This document shows positions 27,942 through 38,665 of a stretch of 64,000 nt of DNA, in pieces. Position 1 is the stretch's first letter. The number at the start of each line of letters is the position of its first letter. The stretch covers positions 868,001 through 932,000 of the forward strand of contig NZ_BAABFN010000001.1 in the NCBI RefSeq assembly GCF_039541075.1, read 5' to 3'. The notes beneath the pieces were generated by a model, which did not search any database, was not told where the DNA came from, and was given only the letters and a program-made list of their open reading frames with translations. The translations under genes and the position numbers were made by a program. Origin of the DNA: Compostibacter hankyongensis. Lineage in GTDB: Bacteria > Bacteroidota > Bacteroidia > Chitinophagales > Chitinophagaceae.

Positions 27942-29555
27942 TTATCCTCCCAGCTGTTCCAGGGCTTTGGTCAGCATCGGATCACCGGCATTGCTGACCT
28001 CATAGTAGCCTTCTGTGCTCCAGCGCTGCCTTGCAAAAAAGGCTTTCAGGCGCTCCCGCAGCTCCGGCTCATCGGCGGACCCTGCCGCCGGCAGGCTGTC
28101 CTTCCCCTCCTTGCGGGCATATTGCCGGAAGGCCTGCATGATATCGTCGGAAACATGAAAACGCTTGCTGAAATCGGCCGCGTCCTGATACTCGTCAAAA
28201 AGCTTCCGGTGCCGGCTGTAGTATGCATACACGAAATTATACAGGGTGTTCTGGGTATATAGCAGCGCAAGCGCGCCGTTTATATGGGTAGTATCCAGCG
28301 GCACAAACACGTCCGGCGTAATACCGCCCCCGCCGTAAACCACACGGTGCTTGATCCGTGTATAGTAGTGCGTGGTATCGGCGAAATGAATGCTGTCTGC
28401 CGTGGAAAGCTCCCCGTGCTGGTACCGGTGCAGGATATCCTCGTCGTAATCCTCGATTCCTTTTTTATAGGATTTCTGAATGCAGCGGCCTGAGGGGATA
28501 TAGTAGCGGGCAACGGTAAGCCGCAGCGCTCCGCCGTCGTACAGGGGAAACTGTTCCTGTACCAGCCCCTTTCCGAAGGTCCGCCTGCCGATGATGGTGC
28601 CCCGGTCCCAGTCCTGGACGGCCCCCGAAAGAATCTCGCTGGCAGAGGCGCTGCCTTCGTCCACCAGCAGGGCCAGATTGCCCTTTTCGAAGATGCCCGG
28701 CTTATCGCAGCGGTAGTCGGTGCGGGGATAGCTCTTGCCCTGGGTATATACGATGAGCTTGTCGTCGCTCAGCAGCTCATCCGCTATCTTGGTCGCGGCA
28801 TCGAGATATCCGCCGGGATTCTGTCGCAGGTCGATGATCAGCTTTTTCAGACCCTTTTGCTGGAGGACCAGCATGGTGTCCATAAACTCCCGGTAAGTAT
28901 TGGCTGCAAAGCGGTTGATGCGGATGTAGCCGACATCCGGTGTAGCCATATATCCGGCGTCGATACTGTGCAGCGGAATGATGCCGCGGTGGATCTCCAC
29001 CGGCAGCAGCTGCCCGTCGCGCAGCAGCGTCACCTTCACGGCGGAGCCTTTCGGTCCCCGCAGCAGCTCCCGGATACGATCTGCCGTGATACCGTTACCC
29101 GCAACCAGGGAATCCCCGACACGGACGATCTTGTCGCCCGTCTGCAGCCCCGCTTCCTGCGACGGTCCCCCGGAGATCACCGAGATGACGTTGACGGTAT
29201 CGCTGAAGATGTTGAATTCTATACCGATGCCCTGGAAGTTTCCTTCCAGGTCCTCGTTGACCGAGCTCAGCCGGGAAGGGGCGATATAAAGCGAGTGCGG
29301 GTCCAGGTGCCGGAGTATGCCGGCGATGGCGTCGGCGTTCAGGTCTTTATCGTGCAGGCTGTCCACGTATTTTACCCGGATCAGGTTGAGGATTTCCTGA
29401 ACCGTATTGCGCTGTCCCGATGAGAAGAAGTAGGACGCTTTATAACCCTGTTTATCGCGCAGCTTAAATCCCAGCAACATGCCGGCGGCCAGCGTAACGG
29501 AAAACAACAAAGGGATGAAAACCTTGAATTTTTTACCTGATTGCCTGTCAGCCAT
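27942..29555 (-). CDS. C-terminal processing protease, S41 family, with PDZ domain
   Basis: 537 residues. A single N-terminal membrane segment or uncleaved signal (residues 11-30) anchors it to the periplasmic side. A PDZ domain lies at about 105-190 (GIGIEFNIFSDTVNVISV, AGLQTGDKIVRVGD). The S41 core follows: IDLRQNPGGYLDAA, then GSASASEI at 301-308 with the catalytic Ser, and Lys329 in RTFGKGLVQEQ. These CtpA/Prc-type enzymes trim C-termini of exported proteins and control murein hydrolases. The C-terminal 150 residues are helical and typical of Bacteroidota members. The gene converges on the Gfo/Idh gene. Confidence 0.95.
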   Translation of the reverse strand: MADRQSGKKFKVFIPLLFSVTLAAGMLLGFKLRDKQGYKASYFFSSGQRNTVQEILNLIRVKYVDSLHDKDLNADAIAGILRHLDPHSLYIAPSRLSSVNEDLEGNFQGIGIEFNIFSDTVNVISVISGGPSQEAGLQTGDKIVRVGDSLVAGNGITADRIRELLRGPKGSAVKVTLLRDGQLLPVEIHRGIIPLHSIDAGYMATPDVGYIRINRFAANTYREFMDTMLVLQQKGLKKLIIDLRQNPGGYLDAATKIADELLSDDKLIVYTQGKSYPRTDYRCDKPGIFEKGNLALLVDEGSASASEILSGAVQDWDRGTIIGRRTFGKGLVQEQFPLYDGGALRLTVARYYIPSGRCIQKSYKKGIEDYDEDILHRYQHGELSTADSIHFADTTHYYTRIKHRVVYGGGGITPDVFVPLDTTHINGALALLYTQNTLYNFVYAYYSRHRKLFDEYQDAADFSKRFHVSDDIMQAFRQYARKEGKDSLPAAGSADEPELRERLKAFFARQRWSTEGYYEVSNAGDPMLTKALEQLGG

Positions 29556-29614
29556 GTTATTATACCCGTTTAGGCTCCTTTTTTTTATTTTAGCATCTGA
29601 ATTCGGCCATTTGG

Positions 29615-29622
29615 CAAAAATA
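29615..29622 (-). promoter_or_regulatory. -7 promoter element for the S41 protease gene
   Basis: TATTTTTG on the minus strand matches TAnnTTTG, 60 bases before the ATG at 29555, in the divergent gap with the sugar kinase gene. Confidence 0.45.
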
Positions 29623-29680
29623 ACATAAAACAGCCTGATTCGATATTTAACATTTCATCCGGCTACTCCAACCTGTTCCT

Positions 29681-30553
29681 ATGATGACGCCGCAACCTCA
29701 AATCCTGATCGCCGACAGCGGTTCCACCAAAACAACCTGGTGCCTGCTCTCCGGCAACCGTAAAAAAATGGTGCGCACGCAGGGTATCAGTCCCTATTTC
29801 CAGACCGGCACCCAGATGGAAGATATTTTTAACAAAGAGCTGCTGCCCGGCCTGGGAAGGGCCGCTGCCCGGGTAGAACGCGTCTGTTACTACGGAACGG
29901 GCTGTGCCGATCCGAAGAATGCAGCCGTGGTAAAAAGAGCCCTGCGAAAAGTATTTGCCGGGGCAAAGCTACAGGTGACACACGACCTGATGGGGGCCGC
30001 CAGGGCCCTCTGCGGACGCAGCGCCGGCATTGCCTGCATCCTGGGAACGGGCTCCAGCATCTGTTATTTTAATGGCAGAACGATCCCGGAGAGCGATCCC
30101 GGTCTGGGTTATATTTTGGGCGATGAGGGCAGCGGCGCATATCTGGGAAGGAAGGTATTGCAGCATTATCTCTACCACTTTTTTGACCCGGAGCTGACAG
30201 CCCGCTTTGAGGAGAAGTACGACACGGACCGCAGCGAGATACTGGATAAGATATACAAGGAGCCGCTGGCGAACCGTTATCTCGCCTCCTGCTCGCTTTT
30301 CCTGCAGGAGAACAGGGGGCATAAGGCCGTCGAAAGTATCCTGGAAGAAGGGCTGGATGACTTTTTCTTTCGTCATATCTACCGTTATGCCGGGCGCCGG
30401 AAGGCGCCGGTTCATTTTGTGGGCGGCATAGCCCATGGATACCGCGACGTGGTGCGGATGCTCTGCAAAGCTTACGAGCTTACCTGCGGCAATATCCTAA
30501 AGGCGCCTATGGACGGGCTGGTTGCCTATCATAAAAAAGAAGCGGCGGGCTGA
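29681..30553 (+). CDS. BadF/BadG-type N-acetylhexosamine kinase
   Basis: 290 residues, ATG doublet at 29681/29684. The actin-like ATPase phosphate-1 motif is LIADSGSTKTTWCL; further signatures are CYYGTGCADP, CILGTGSSICYFNG and LGDEGSGAYLGRKVL. The family includes GlcNAc kinase and MurK, which phosphorylates MurNAc and GlcNAc. It precedes murQ by 30 bases. The pair forms a short route from cell-wall amino sugars to GlcNAc-6-phosphate: kinase first, then lactyl-ether cleavage. The MurNAc/GlcNAc specificity is inferred from that neighbour; a general GlcNAc kinase is the alternative. Confidence 0.85.
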   Translation: MMTPQPQILIADSGSTKTTWCLLSGNRKKMVRTQGISPYFQTGTQMEDIFNKELLPGLGRAAARVERVCYYGTGCADPKNAAVVKRALRKVFAGAKLQVTHDLMGAARALCGRSAGIACILGTGSSICYFNGRTIPESDPGLGYILGDEGSGAYLGRKVLQHYLYHFFDPELTARFEEKYDTDRSEILDKIYKEPLANRYLASCSLFLQENRGHKAVESILEEGLDDFFFRHIYRYAGRRKAPVHFVGGIAHGYRDVVRMLCKAYELTCGNILKAPMDGLVAYHKKEAAG

Positions 30554-30567
30554 AAGGCTTATTCGTG

Positions 30568-30575
30568 TAAATTTG
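30568..30575 (+). promoter_or_regulatory. -7 promoter element before murQ
   Basis: TAAATTTG matches TAnnTTTG and lies 8 bases before the upstream ATG of murQ (30584) and 17 before the second ATG (30593). It implies murQ can be transcribed on its own with a very short leader, and favours the second ATG as the start. Confidence 0.5.
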
Positions 30576-30583
30576 CGTAATTT

Positions 30584-31408
30584 ATGTTCGTCATGTTTGA
30601 AAAGATAACGGAACAGCCGTCTACCTATCATCACCTGGAGAAAATGAGCGTGGCGGAGCTGCTTCGTAATATAAATGCGGAAGACAGTATGGTGCCGGCT
30701 GCTGTGGAAAAGGTCATTCCCGATATCGAAAAGCTGGTGCTGGCCACGGTAGACAAAATGCTGGCCGGCGGAAGGCTTTTTTATATCGGCGCAGGCACCA
30801 GCGGACGCCTCGGTGTGGTGGATGCTTCGGAATGTCCGCCCACCTACGGGGTTCCGGCCGGTCTGGTGATCGGACTGATCGCCGGCGGGGAAACGGCCAT
30901 CCGGCAATCCGTGGAATTTGCGGAGGACAGCCGGGAGCAGGGCTGGGAAGACCTGCAGGCTTACGGAGTTTCGGAAAAGGATGTGGTGGTGGGCATCGCC
31001 GCCAGCGGTACTACCCCTTACGTGATCGGGGCGCTGGAACAATGCCGCCGGCAAGGAATTGTCACGGGCTGCATCACCTGCAATCCCGGAGCGCCCGTTA
31101 CTGAACATGCAGACCATCCGGTTGTTGTAGTGGTAGGACCCGAGATCATTACCGGCAGCACCCGGATGAAAAGCGGTACCGCTCAGAAGCTCGTGCTGAA
31201 CATGCTGTCCACCTCCGTGATGGTACAGCTGGGCAGGGTGGAAGACAATAAGATGGTCAATATGCAGCTTAGCAATGAAAAGCTGGTGGACAGGGGGGTG
31301 AAGATGATCATGGAGCGGCTGCAGCTTACCGATTATGAAGGTGCCAAAAACCTGTTGCTGAAGTATGGTAGTGTAAAGCGGGCCGTGGAAGCCTATGCAG
31401 GATATTGA
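30584..31408 (+). CDS. murQ: N-acetylmuramic acid 6-phosphate etherase
   Basis: 274 residues (271 if the ATG at 30593 is used), a little shorter than the roughly 300 of many homologues. MurQ cleaves the D-lactyl ether of MurNAc-6-phosphate to give GlcNAc-6-phosphate in peptidoglycan recycling. The SIS sugar-isomerase fold is clear: FYIGAGTSGRLGVVDASECPPTYG carries the phosphate-binding loop and catalytic Glu; GETAIRQSVEFAEDS, GIAASGTTPYVIGAL and GPEIITGSTRMKSGTAQK complete the site. It follows a BadF-type kinase and overlaps the next gene by 14 bases. Confidence 0.96.
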   Translation: MFVMFEKITEQPSTYHHLEKMSVAELLRNINAEDSMVPAAVEKVIPDIEKLVLATVDKMLAGGRLFYIGAGTSGRLGVVDASECPPTYGVPAGLVIGLIAGGETAIRQSVEFAEDSREQGWEDLQAYGVSEKDVVVGIAASGTTPYVIGALEQCRRQGIVTGCITCNPGAPVTEHADHPVVVVVGPEIITGSTRMKSGTAQKLVLNMLSTSVMVQLGRVEDNKMVNMQLSNEKLVDRGVKMIMERLQLTDYEGAKNLLLKYGSVKRAVEAYAGY

Positions 31409-31958
31409 ACCATATTACAACTGGCGCCATTTGTATGTTCCTGAAGAAGACGAGCTGTCGCCGTTTTATGGCAGCGAGCACAACGAATTTGCGTATTCCC
31501 AGACCGTATATAACTATTATATCCATCCCCAGTGGGATGATTTCGGCGCGCAAAATCTTTATCTAAAGGTGCTGTATGCAGACTACCAGCTGAACTTTGC
31601 GGTGATCGAGCTGATCGGCGAATGGAACGACTGTATCGAAAACGATATCATGACCCTCAAGCGGGAGGTGATCGATGATATGATCGCCAAGGGTATTTAC
31701 AAGTTTATCCTCATCGGTGAAAATGTGCTGAACTTCCACAGTTCGGATGATTGCTATTACGAAGAATGGATCGAGGATATCCGGGACGAAGGAGGCTGGG
31801 TGGTGCTGCTGAACCTGCCGGAACATACGGCGCAGGAATTCCGTTCGGCCCATCTGGATCATTTTGTAAACTTCCTGGATAACGACCGCTGGCGTACCTA
31901 TCTTCCGCATCATCTCTTCAACCTGGTGGACAACTGGATGCTGAGGCGGCTGCAGTAG
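31395..31958 (+). CDS. Conserved hypothetical acidic protein, cytoplasmic
   Basis: 187 residues, overlapping the end of murQ by 14 bases, so co-translated with it. It is acidic and rich in Tyr, Trp and Asp/Glu (YYNWRHLYVPEEDE, HPQWDDFG, CYYEEWIEDIRDEGG), with no signal peptide or membrane segment. Alternating strand/helix patterns (FAVIELIGEWNDC, KFILIGENVLNFH, GWVVLLNLPEH) suggest an alpha/beta fold. I do not recognise a characterised family. The position suggests a link to cell-wall sugar recycling, but this is unproven. Confidence 0.75.
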   Translation: MQDIEPYYNWRHLYVPEEDELSPFYGSEHNEFAYSQTVYNYYIHPQWDDFGAQNLYLKVLYADYQLNFAVIELIGEWNDCIENDIMTLKREVIDDMIAKGIYKFILIGENVLNFHSSDDCYYEEWIEDIRDEGGWVVLLNLPEHTAQEFRSAHLDHFVNFLDNDRWRTYLPHHLFNLVDNWMLRRLQ

Positions 31959-31988
31959 TTGCGCCTTTCAGTTTTATCTTTACCTTTG
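31959..31988 (+). promoter_or_regulatory. Promoter of the metE leader
   Basis: TTG at 31959-31961, 19 bases, then TACCTTTG at 31981-31988. This is the full Bacteroidota housekeeping promoter pattern and lies just before the cobalamin riboswitch. Confidence 0.7.
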
Positions 31989-32009
31989 TCCCGGCTCTTT
32001 GGTTTATTA

Positions 32010-32222
32010 TCTGTGCAATGGACAGGACGGCCGTCGTCGCCGTCCTTTAAAAAGGAACCGTGTGGGAATCACGGGCTGTCGCGCAACTGTATGTTTCCGG
32101 TGAACGGGTAACCGTTCATCTCTGCCGGACAAAAAGGCCACTGTCGGTAGCGGTAATAACGCTGCTCCGTTGGGAAGGCCGTTCTGCAGCAGGAAACAAG
32201 CCAGGATACTTGCCCTTGCATA
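32010..32222 (+). ncRNA. Cobalamin (B12) riboswitch upstream of metE
   Basis: Aptamer landmarks appear in the correct order. A perfect 8-bp stem (AGGACGGC 32024-32031 with GCCGTCCT 32039-32046) is followed by AAAAAGGAACCG, then GGGAATCACGGGCTGTC, GCGCAACTGT (ending 32090), and the B12 box AAGCCAGGATACTTGCC at 32198-32214. A closing P1 pairing can be drawn between TGCAA (32014-32018) and TTGCA (32216-32220). Cobalamin riboswitches repress metE when B12 is available, because the B12-dependent synthase MetH can replace MetE. A good promoter lies directly upstream. Boundaries are estimates. Confidence 0.92.
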
Positions 32223-32489
32223 AAGACAAATGCTTTCGCGGAATAAAGCAATAGTCGGGCCTGCCTCTTTCCGATATGAACTACCGCTATCCACAGGAGA
32301 CAGGAACAGGAAGCTGCGGGCGAAGTGTGTCCGCTGCAGACGTATTCCCCCCTTGCTATTTTCTTTTTTTCGCGTACATCCGGCATGCCGGGTTGAACGG
32401 GCATTTGTCTTTTCCGGTATAGAACCACCGGGCCGGCAGCGTCGCCGGTCCATGACAGGTCATTGTTATACCATAACCCAATACATACA
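32223..32489 (+). promoter_or_regulatory. Leader between the B12 aptamer and metE, with possible expression-platform hairpin
   Basis: 267 bases without a credible gene. An 8-bp stem with one G-U pair lies at 32430-32451 (GGGCCGGC, 6-base loop, GCCGGTCC), 38 bases before the metE start. No T-run follows it, so a classical terminator is not supported; control of translation or a longer-range fold is possible. The open frames across this stretch have no protein-like composition. Confidence 0.45.
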
Positions 32490-34793
32490 ATGCTCAAGAA
32501 CAACCTCGGCTATCCCCGCATCGGGGCACAACGCCAACTGAAAAAAGCCTGCGAACAATACTGGGCCGGAAAGACCGGCCGCGAAGCGCTGTCCGGCGTA
32601 GCCCGGCAGCTGCAGGAAGAACACTGGAAGCTGCAGCTGCAGGCCGGCATAGACCTGATCCCCTGCAACGACTTCAGCTATTACGATCATGTGCTGGACA
32701 TGTCGCTGCTGCTGGGCGCTATTCCGGAGCGCTATACGCCGGTGGTGACCGACGTAAAGGGAAATACGGAAACCGATCTTTACTTTGCCATGGCGCGCGG
32801 TTATCAGCGCGACGGCCTCGATATCACGGCCATGGAAATGACCAAGTGGTTTGATACCAACTATCATTATATCGTGCCGGAGTTTACCGCCGGACAGCAG
32901 TTTCGTCTTTTCTCCAACAAGGTATTCGACGCCTTCAGCGGCGCCCGCCAGGTGACGGGAAAAATACCCAAGCCGGTGCTGATCGGCCCTGTATCCTATC
33001 TGCTGCTGGGAAAAGAAAAGGAGGCCGGGTTCCGGAAGATCGACCTGATCAGCCGCCTGGTACCGGTATACGTAGAACTCCTGAACCGGCTGCAAAGCTA
33101 CGGCGCCGGTTGGGTACAGCTGGATGAACCCTTTCTGGCCATGGACCTCGATGAAGCCGAAAAAGCCGCTTACGAGTATGCCTACCGCGAGATCAGCCGG
33201 TCCTGCAAAGGCATTAAAATACTGCTGACCACCTATTTTGAAGGTCTTCGCGAAAACGCTTCCCTGGCGGCCGGTCTGCCGGTAAGCGCCCTGCATATAG
33301 ATCTGGTAAGGGCTCCGGAGCAGCTGGATGCCGTGCTGAAGACGATCCCCGGCTCCCTTTCGCTTTCCCTGGGCGTAGTAGACGGCCGGAACATCTGGAA
33401 AAACGACTATCGCTCATCCCTGGCGCTGATCGAAAAGACGGTAGCGGCCATCGGCAGCGAACGTACGATGATCGCTCCCAGCTGCTCGCTGCTGCATACC
33501 CCTTTTGACCTGGATCTGGAAACGGATATTCCCGGTGAAGTAAAAAACTGGATGGCCTTTGCCCGGCAAAAGCTGCAGGAGCTGGATGAGCTGTATCGCA
33601 TTGCAGCAGGGGAGACGGCGCTCCTCGAAGCCAACCGCCTGGCCCGCGAGAGCCGCCGTGCCTCGGCGCGCATTCATAATCCGGCCGTAAAGGCGCGCAT
33701 AGCCGCCATGAGCGAGGCAGATGCCCGGCGCCACAGCGGCTTTGACGTCCGCCAGCCGCTGCAGCACAAACGGTTCGGGCTTCCCCGCTTTCCCACGACC
33801 ACCATCGGCTCCTTCCCCCAGACCGATGATATCCGCCGGCTGCGGGCCGCGCTGAAGAAAGGCCTGCTGACACCGGAGCAATATGATGCCGAGATCGAAA
33901 AAGCTACCGTGGAGGTGATCCGCTGGCAGGAGGAGGCCGGTCTGGATGTGCTGGTACACGGAGAATATGAGCGCAACGATATGGTGGAATATTTCGGGGA
34001 GCAGCTGGACGGCTTTTTATTTACCCGTAACGGATGGGTGCAGAGCTATGGCAGCCGCTGTGTGAAACCGCCGGTGATCTATGGCGATGTCAGCCGCCCG
34101 GGGGATATGACGGTGCGCTGGAGCCGCTTTGCCCAGTCGCATACGGAGCGGCCGGTGAAGGGCATGCTTACAGGGCCGGTCACCATCCTGCAGTGGTCTT
34201 TTGTACGCGACGATCAGTCCCGCCGGGAGACGACCAACCAGATCGCTTTTGCCATCCGGGATGAGGTGAACGCCCTGGAAAAAGCCGGCATCGGCATGAT
34301 CCAGATCGATGAGCCGGCTATCCGCGAAGGATTGCCCCTGCGCCGGGAAGACCGGCAGAACTATCTGGAATGGGCCGTGAAGTCGTTCCGGATATCGGCA
34401 GCCGGCGTGCAGGATGAAACCCAGATACACACCCACATGTGCTACAGCGAATTCAACGACATCATCGAGCATATTGCGGCAATGGATGCCGATGTGATCA
34501 CCATCGAAACCTCCCGTTCGCAGATGGAGCTGCTGGAAGCCTTTGCGGGTTTCCGCTATCCCAACGAGATCGGACCCGGCGTGTATGATATCCACTCTCC
34601 CCGCGTGCCTTCCGTGGCAGAGATGCTGGGTCTGCTGGAAAAAGCCGCCGCGCTGCTGCCCGCGGGCAATCTCTGGGTAAATCCGGACTGCGGATTGAAA
34701 ACCCGGAAATGGCCGGAAACGGCGGCTGCGCTGGAAAACATGGTACAGGCCGCCCGCGAGGCAAGACGCAGGGTAGGCTCCGGCGTTGCATAA
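32490..34793 (+). CDS. metE: Cobalamin-independent methionine synthase
   Basis: 767 residues from the ATG at 32490, which yields the family N-terminus MLKNNLGYPRIG; an ATG 27 bases upstream is less likely. MetE moves a methyl group from methyltetrahydrofolate (polyglutamate) to homocysteine. The N-terminal barrel is the degenerate copy; the C-terminal barrel holds the zinc ligands: IHTHMCYSEF (His and Cys) and WVNPDCGLKTRKW (Cys), with the Glu probably in IETSRSQMELLEAF. TTIGSFPQTDDIRRLR opens the catalytic half. A B12 riboswitch controls it, consistent with an organism that also uses a B12-dependent route. Confidence 0.98.
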   Translation: MLKNNLGYPRIGAQRQLKKACEQYWAGKTGREALSGVARQLQEEHWKLQLQAGIDLIPCNDFSYYDHVLDMSLLLGAIPERYTPVVTDVKGNTETDLYFAMARGYQRDGLDITAMEMTKWFDTNYHYIVPEFTAGQQFRLFSNKVFDAFSGARQVTGKIPKPVLIGPVSYLLLGKEKEAGFRKIDLISRLVPVYVELLNRLQSYGAGWVQLDEPFLAMDLDEAEKAAYEYAYREISRSCKGIKILLTTYFEGLRENASLAAGLPVSALHIDLVRAPEQLDAVLKTIPGSLSLSLGVVDGRNIWKNDYRSSLALIEKTVAAIGSERTMIAPSCSLLHTPFDLDLETDIPGEVKNWMAFARQKLQELDELYRIAAGETALLEANRLARESRRASARIHNPAVKARIAAMSEADARRHSGFDVRQPLQHKRFGLPRFPTTTIGSFPQTDDIRRLRAALKKGLLTPEQYDAEIEKATVEVIRWQEEAGLDVLVHGEYERNDMVEYFGEQLDGFLFTRNGWVQSYGSRCVKPPVIYGDVSRPGDMTVRWSRFAQSHTERPVKGMLTGPVTILQWSFVRDDQSRRETTNQIAFAIRDEVNALEKAGIGMIQIDEPAIREGLPLRREDRQNYLEWAVKSFRISAAGVQDETQIHTHMCYSEFNDIIEHIAAMDADVITIETSRSQMELLEAFAGFRYPNEIGPGVYDIHSPRVPSVAEMLGLLEKAAALLPAGNLWVNPDCGLKTRKWPETAAALENMVQAAREARRRVGSGVA

Positions 34794-34842
34794 GCACATT
34801 TTCATTTTCCCCTCCCTCGTCGGCGGGCGGGAAAGAACCTGG

Positions 34843-34867
34843 GGGATGCCGGCCGGCCCGGCATCCC
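34843..34867 (+). other. Hairpin downstream of metE
   Basis: A 10-bp perfect stem (GGGATGCCGG, 5-base loop, CCGGCATCCC), 50 bases after the metE stop. No T-tract follows, so it may be a processing or weak termination structure. Confidence 0.45.
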
Positions 34868-34992
34868 GTAAACGGTTCGGCTCAAAGTCCGGTCGATGAT
34901 CTGCCGTCCTTCCAACCCGGGCTGATCCGGGCTTTATGCGTCCGCTTTCCCGGCCTCCGCAGAAATCAGCCCCAACATTACCAATTAACATG

Positions 34993-35000
34993 TAAATTTG
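34993..35000 (+). promoter_or_regulatory. -7 promoter element for sdhCAB
   Basis: TAAATTTG matches TAnnTTTG, 56 bases before the sdhC ATG. The 262-base gap between metE and sdhC otherwise holds only the hairpin at 34843. Confidence 0.5.
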
Positions 35001-35055
35001 TAACGGTTTTTGACAGATCGTTTTACTAACACATTTTATTTTATAAAATTTCAAT

Positions 35056-35724
35056 ATGAAGTGGGGTCAGTTCTTTACTTCCGCCATCGGCAAGAAGATC
35101 GTGATAGGGTTTACCGGTTTATTTCTCATTCTTTTCCTGATCGTTCACTGTAGCATCAACGCCTGTATTTTTGTTCCGGACCATGGTGAGACCTTTCTGA
35201 AGGTGGCTCATTTCATGGGGACCAACTGGATCATGCATATCCTGGAGGTAGGTCTTATCGCGGGTTTCGCGGTGCACATCATCCAGGCGCTGGCCCTGCA
35301 GTTCCAGAACCGGCGGAAACGGCCGGTGCGGTATGCGATGAACCGTGAAAGCCAGGTCACCAACTGGTATTCCCGCTCCATGGGTCTGCTGGGAACGCTG
35401 ATCCTGATCTTCCTGATCATCCACTGGTCCAATTTCTGGATCCCCAACCGCAGCAACCAGATCCTGCACGGGGAAGAGCTCAACCTGTTTGAAAGAATGA
35501 AGGACACCTTCAGCCACGGCTGGCTGGTGATCGTTTATCTGGTCGGGGTAGTCTCCCTCTCTTTTCACCTGATGCACGGTTTTCAGAGCGCCTTCCGCAC
35601 CTTCGGGATGAGCTCAAAAAAATATATCCCCATCGTAAGGGGTATCGGTACGGCCTTTTCGATCCTTGTGCCGCTGATCTTTGCGCTGATGCCGGTGCTG
35701 ATGTACTTTAATGTGATTCGCTAA
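35056..35724 (+). CDS. sdhC: Succinate dehydrogenase/fumarate reductase cytochrome b subunit
   Basis: 222 residues, with five hydrophobic segments (about 12-32, 57-80, 107-127, 153-175 and 195-220). His residues sit in or near several helices (IVHCSINAC, MHILEVGLIAGFAVHIIQAL, LIIHWSNFW, FHLMHGFQSAFR), fitting a di-heme b-type anchor of the Wolinella FrdC/Bacteroidota type, with no separate SdhD. It anchors the complex in the inner membrane and exchanges electrons with menaquinone. It is the first gene of sdhCAB, 42 bases ahead of the flavoprotein gene. Confidence 0.93.
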   Translation: MKWGQFFTSAIGKKIVIGFTGLFLILFLIVHCSINACIFVPDHGETFLKVAHFMGTNWIMHILEVGLIAGFAVHIIQALALQFQNRRKRPVRYAMNRESQVTNWYSRSMGLLGTLILIFLIIHWSNFWIPNRSNQILHGEELNLFERMKDTFSHGWLVIVYLVGVVSLSFHLMHGFQSAFRTFGMSSKKYIPIVRGIGTAFSILVPLIFALMPVLMYFNVIR

Positions 35725-35766
35725 ACGTTTTATTAATACCATTGTCCTTAAAAAGGAAGGAAGATT

Positions 35767-37746
<1,980 letters not shown>

Positions 37747-37800
37747 TGATTTGGTAATTTGATGATTTGATGATGAGGAGATGAAGTGATTGGATATAAT
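37747..37800. repeat. Degenerate TGATGATTTG-type repeats between sdhA and sdhB
   Basis: The 114-base gap begins with several imperfect copies of the word TGATGATTTG (TGATGATTTGG, TTTGATGATTTGATGATG, GAGATGAAGTGATTGG). Related words in both orientations occur between holA and ribF, so this seems to be a dispersed intergenic repeat family. Confidence 0.5.
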
Positions 37801-37860
37801 TGGTTTGACTTATGCAGACAAATAAGGAAAATCTGATCCTTTAACCATAGGAGTAACGAT

Positions 37861-38604
37861 ATGAACTTGAAACTAAAGGTCTGGAGACAAAAAAACGAAA
37901 GTGCCCGCGGCGGGTTCGAAACGTATGATGTACCGGGTATCTCGGAAGACATGTCTTTCCTGGAGATGTTTGATGTGCTGAACGAGCGGCTGATCAACGA
38001 AGGGAAAGAGCCGGTAGCCTTTGATCACGACTGCCGGGAAGGCATCTGCGGTGCCTGCTCCATGTATATCAACGGGCGGGCGCACGGCCCCAACCGGAGC
38101 ACCACCACCTGCCAGCTGCATATGCGCTTTTTTAAGGACGGAGACACCATCGTGGTGGAGCCCTGGAGGGTAGGACCTTTTAAGGTGGTCAAGGACCTGG
38201 TGGTGGACCGGAGCTCGTTCGACCGGATCATCGAAGCCGGAGGATATATCTCTGTCAACACCGGTAATGCGGTCGACGCCAATGCTATTCCCGTGGAGAA
38301 AGATAAAGCGGATGCCGCTTTTGCCGCCGCTGCCTGTATCGGATGCGGGGCCTGCGCGGCAGCCTGCCCGAATGCATCTGCCATGCTGTTTGTATCCGCC
38401 AAAGTAACCCAGCTGGCGCTGCTGCCCCAGGGCGATCCCGAAAGACATTCCCGCGCGCTGAACATGGTGGCCCAGATGGATAAGGAAGGCTTTGGCAGCT
38501 GCACCAATATCGGAGCCTGTGAGGCCGAATGTCCGAAAGACATCGCCATCACCAATATCGCAAAGCTGAACAACGAATACCTGAAAGCCGGATTGACGAC
38601 ATAA
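37861..38604 (+). CDS. sdhB: Succinate dehydrogenase iron-sulfur subunit
   Basis: 247 residues. It carries electrons from FAD to the quinone site through three clusters. The [2Fe-2S] motif is HDCREGICGACSMYI with the fourth Cys in TTTCQLHM. The [4Fe-4S] motif is CIGCGACAAACPNAS, and the [3Fe-4S]/[4Fe-4S] ligands include CTNIGACEAECPKDI. It is separated from sdhA by 114 bases of repeat-like sequence but should be in the same operon. Confidence 0.97.
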   Translation: MNLKLKVWRQKNESARGGFETYDVPGISEDMSFLEMFDVLNERLINEGKEPVAFDHDCREGICGACSMYINGRAHGPNRSTTTCQLHMRFFKDGDTIVVEPWRVGPFKVVKDLVVDRSSFDRIIEAGGYISVNTGNAVDANAIPVEKDKADAAFAAAACIGCGACAAACPNASAMLFVSAKVTQLALLPQGDPERHSRALNMVAQMDKEGFGSCTNIGACEAECPKDIAITNIAKLNNEYLKAGLTT

Positions 38605-38665
38605 GGATTCCGGACTTTGATCTCAAAGCCCGCTGGCCGGATGAATGATTATGTTGGTAAGGCGG

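Noticed and set aside
32230..32541. 103-codon frame in the metE leader
   Set aside because: It is Arg/Pro/Ser-rich without pattern and overlaps the true metE start; the region is better explained as riboswitch leader.
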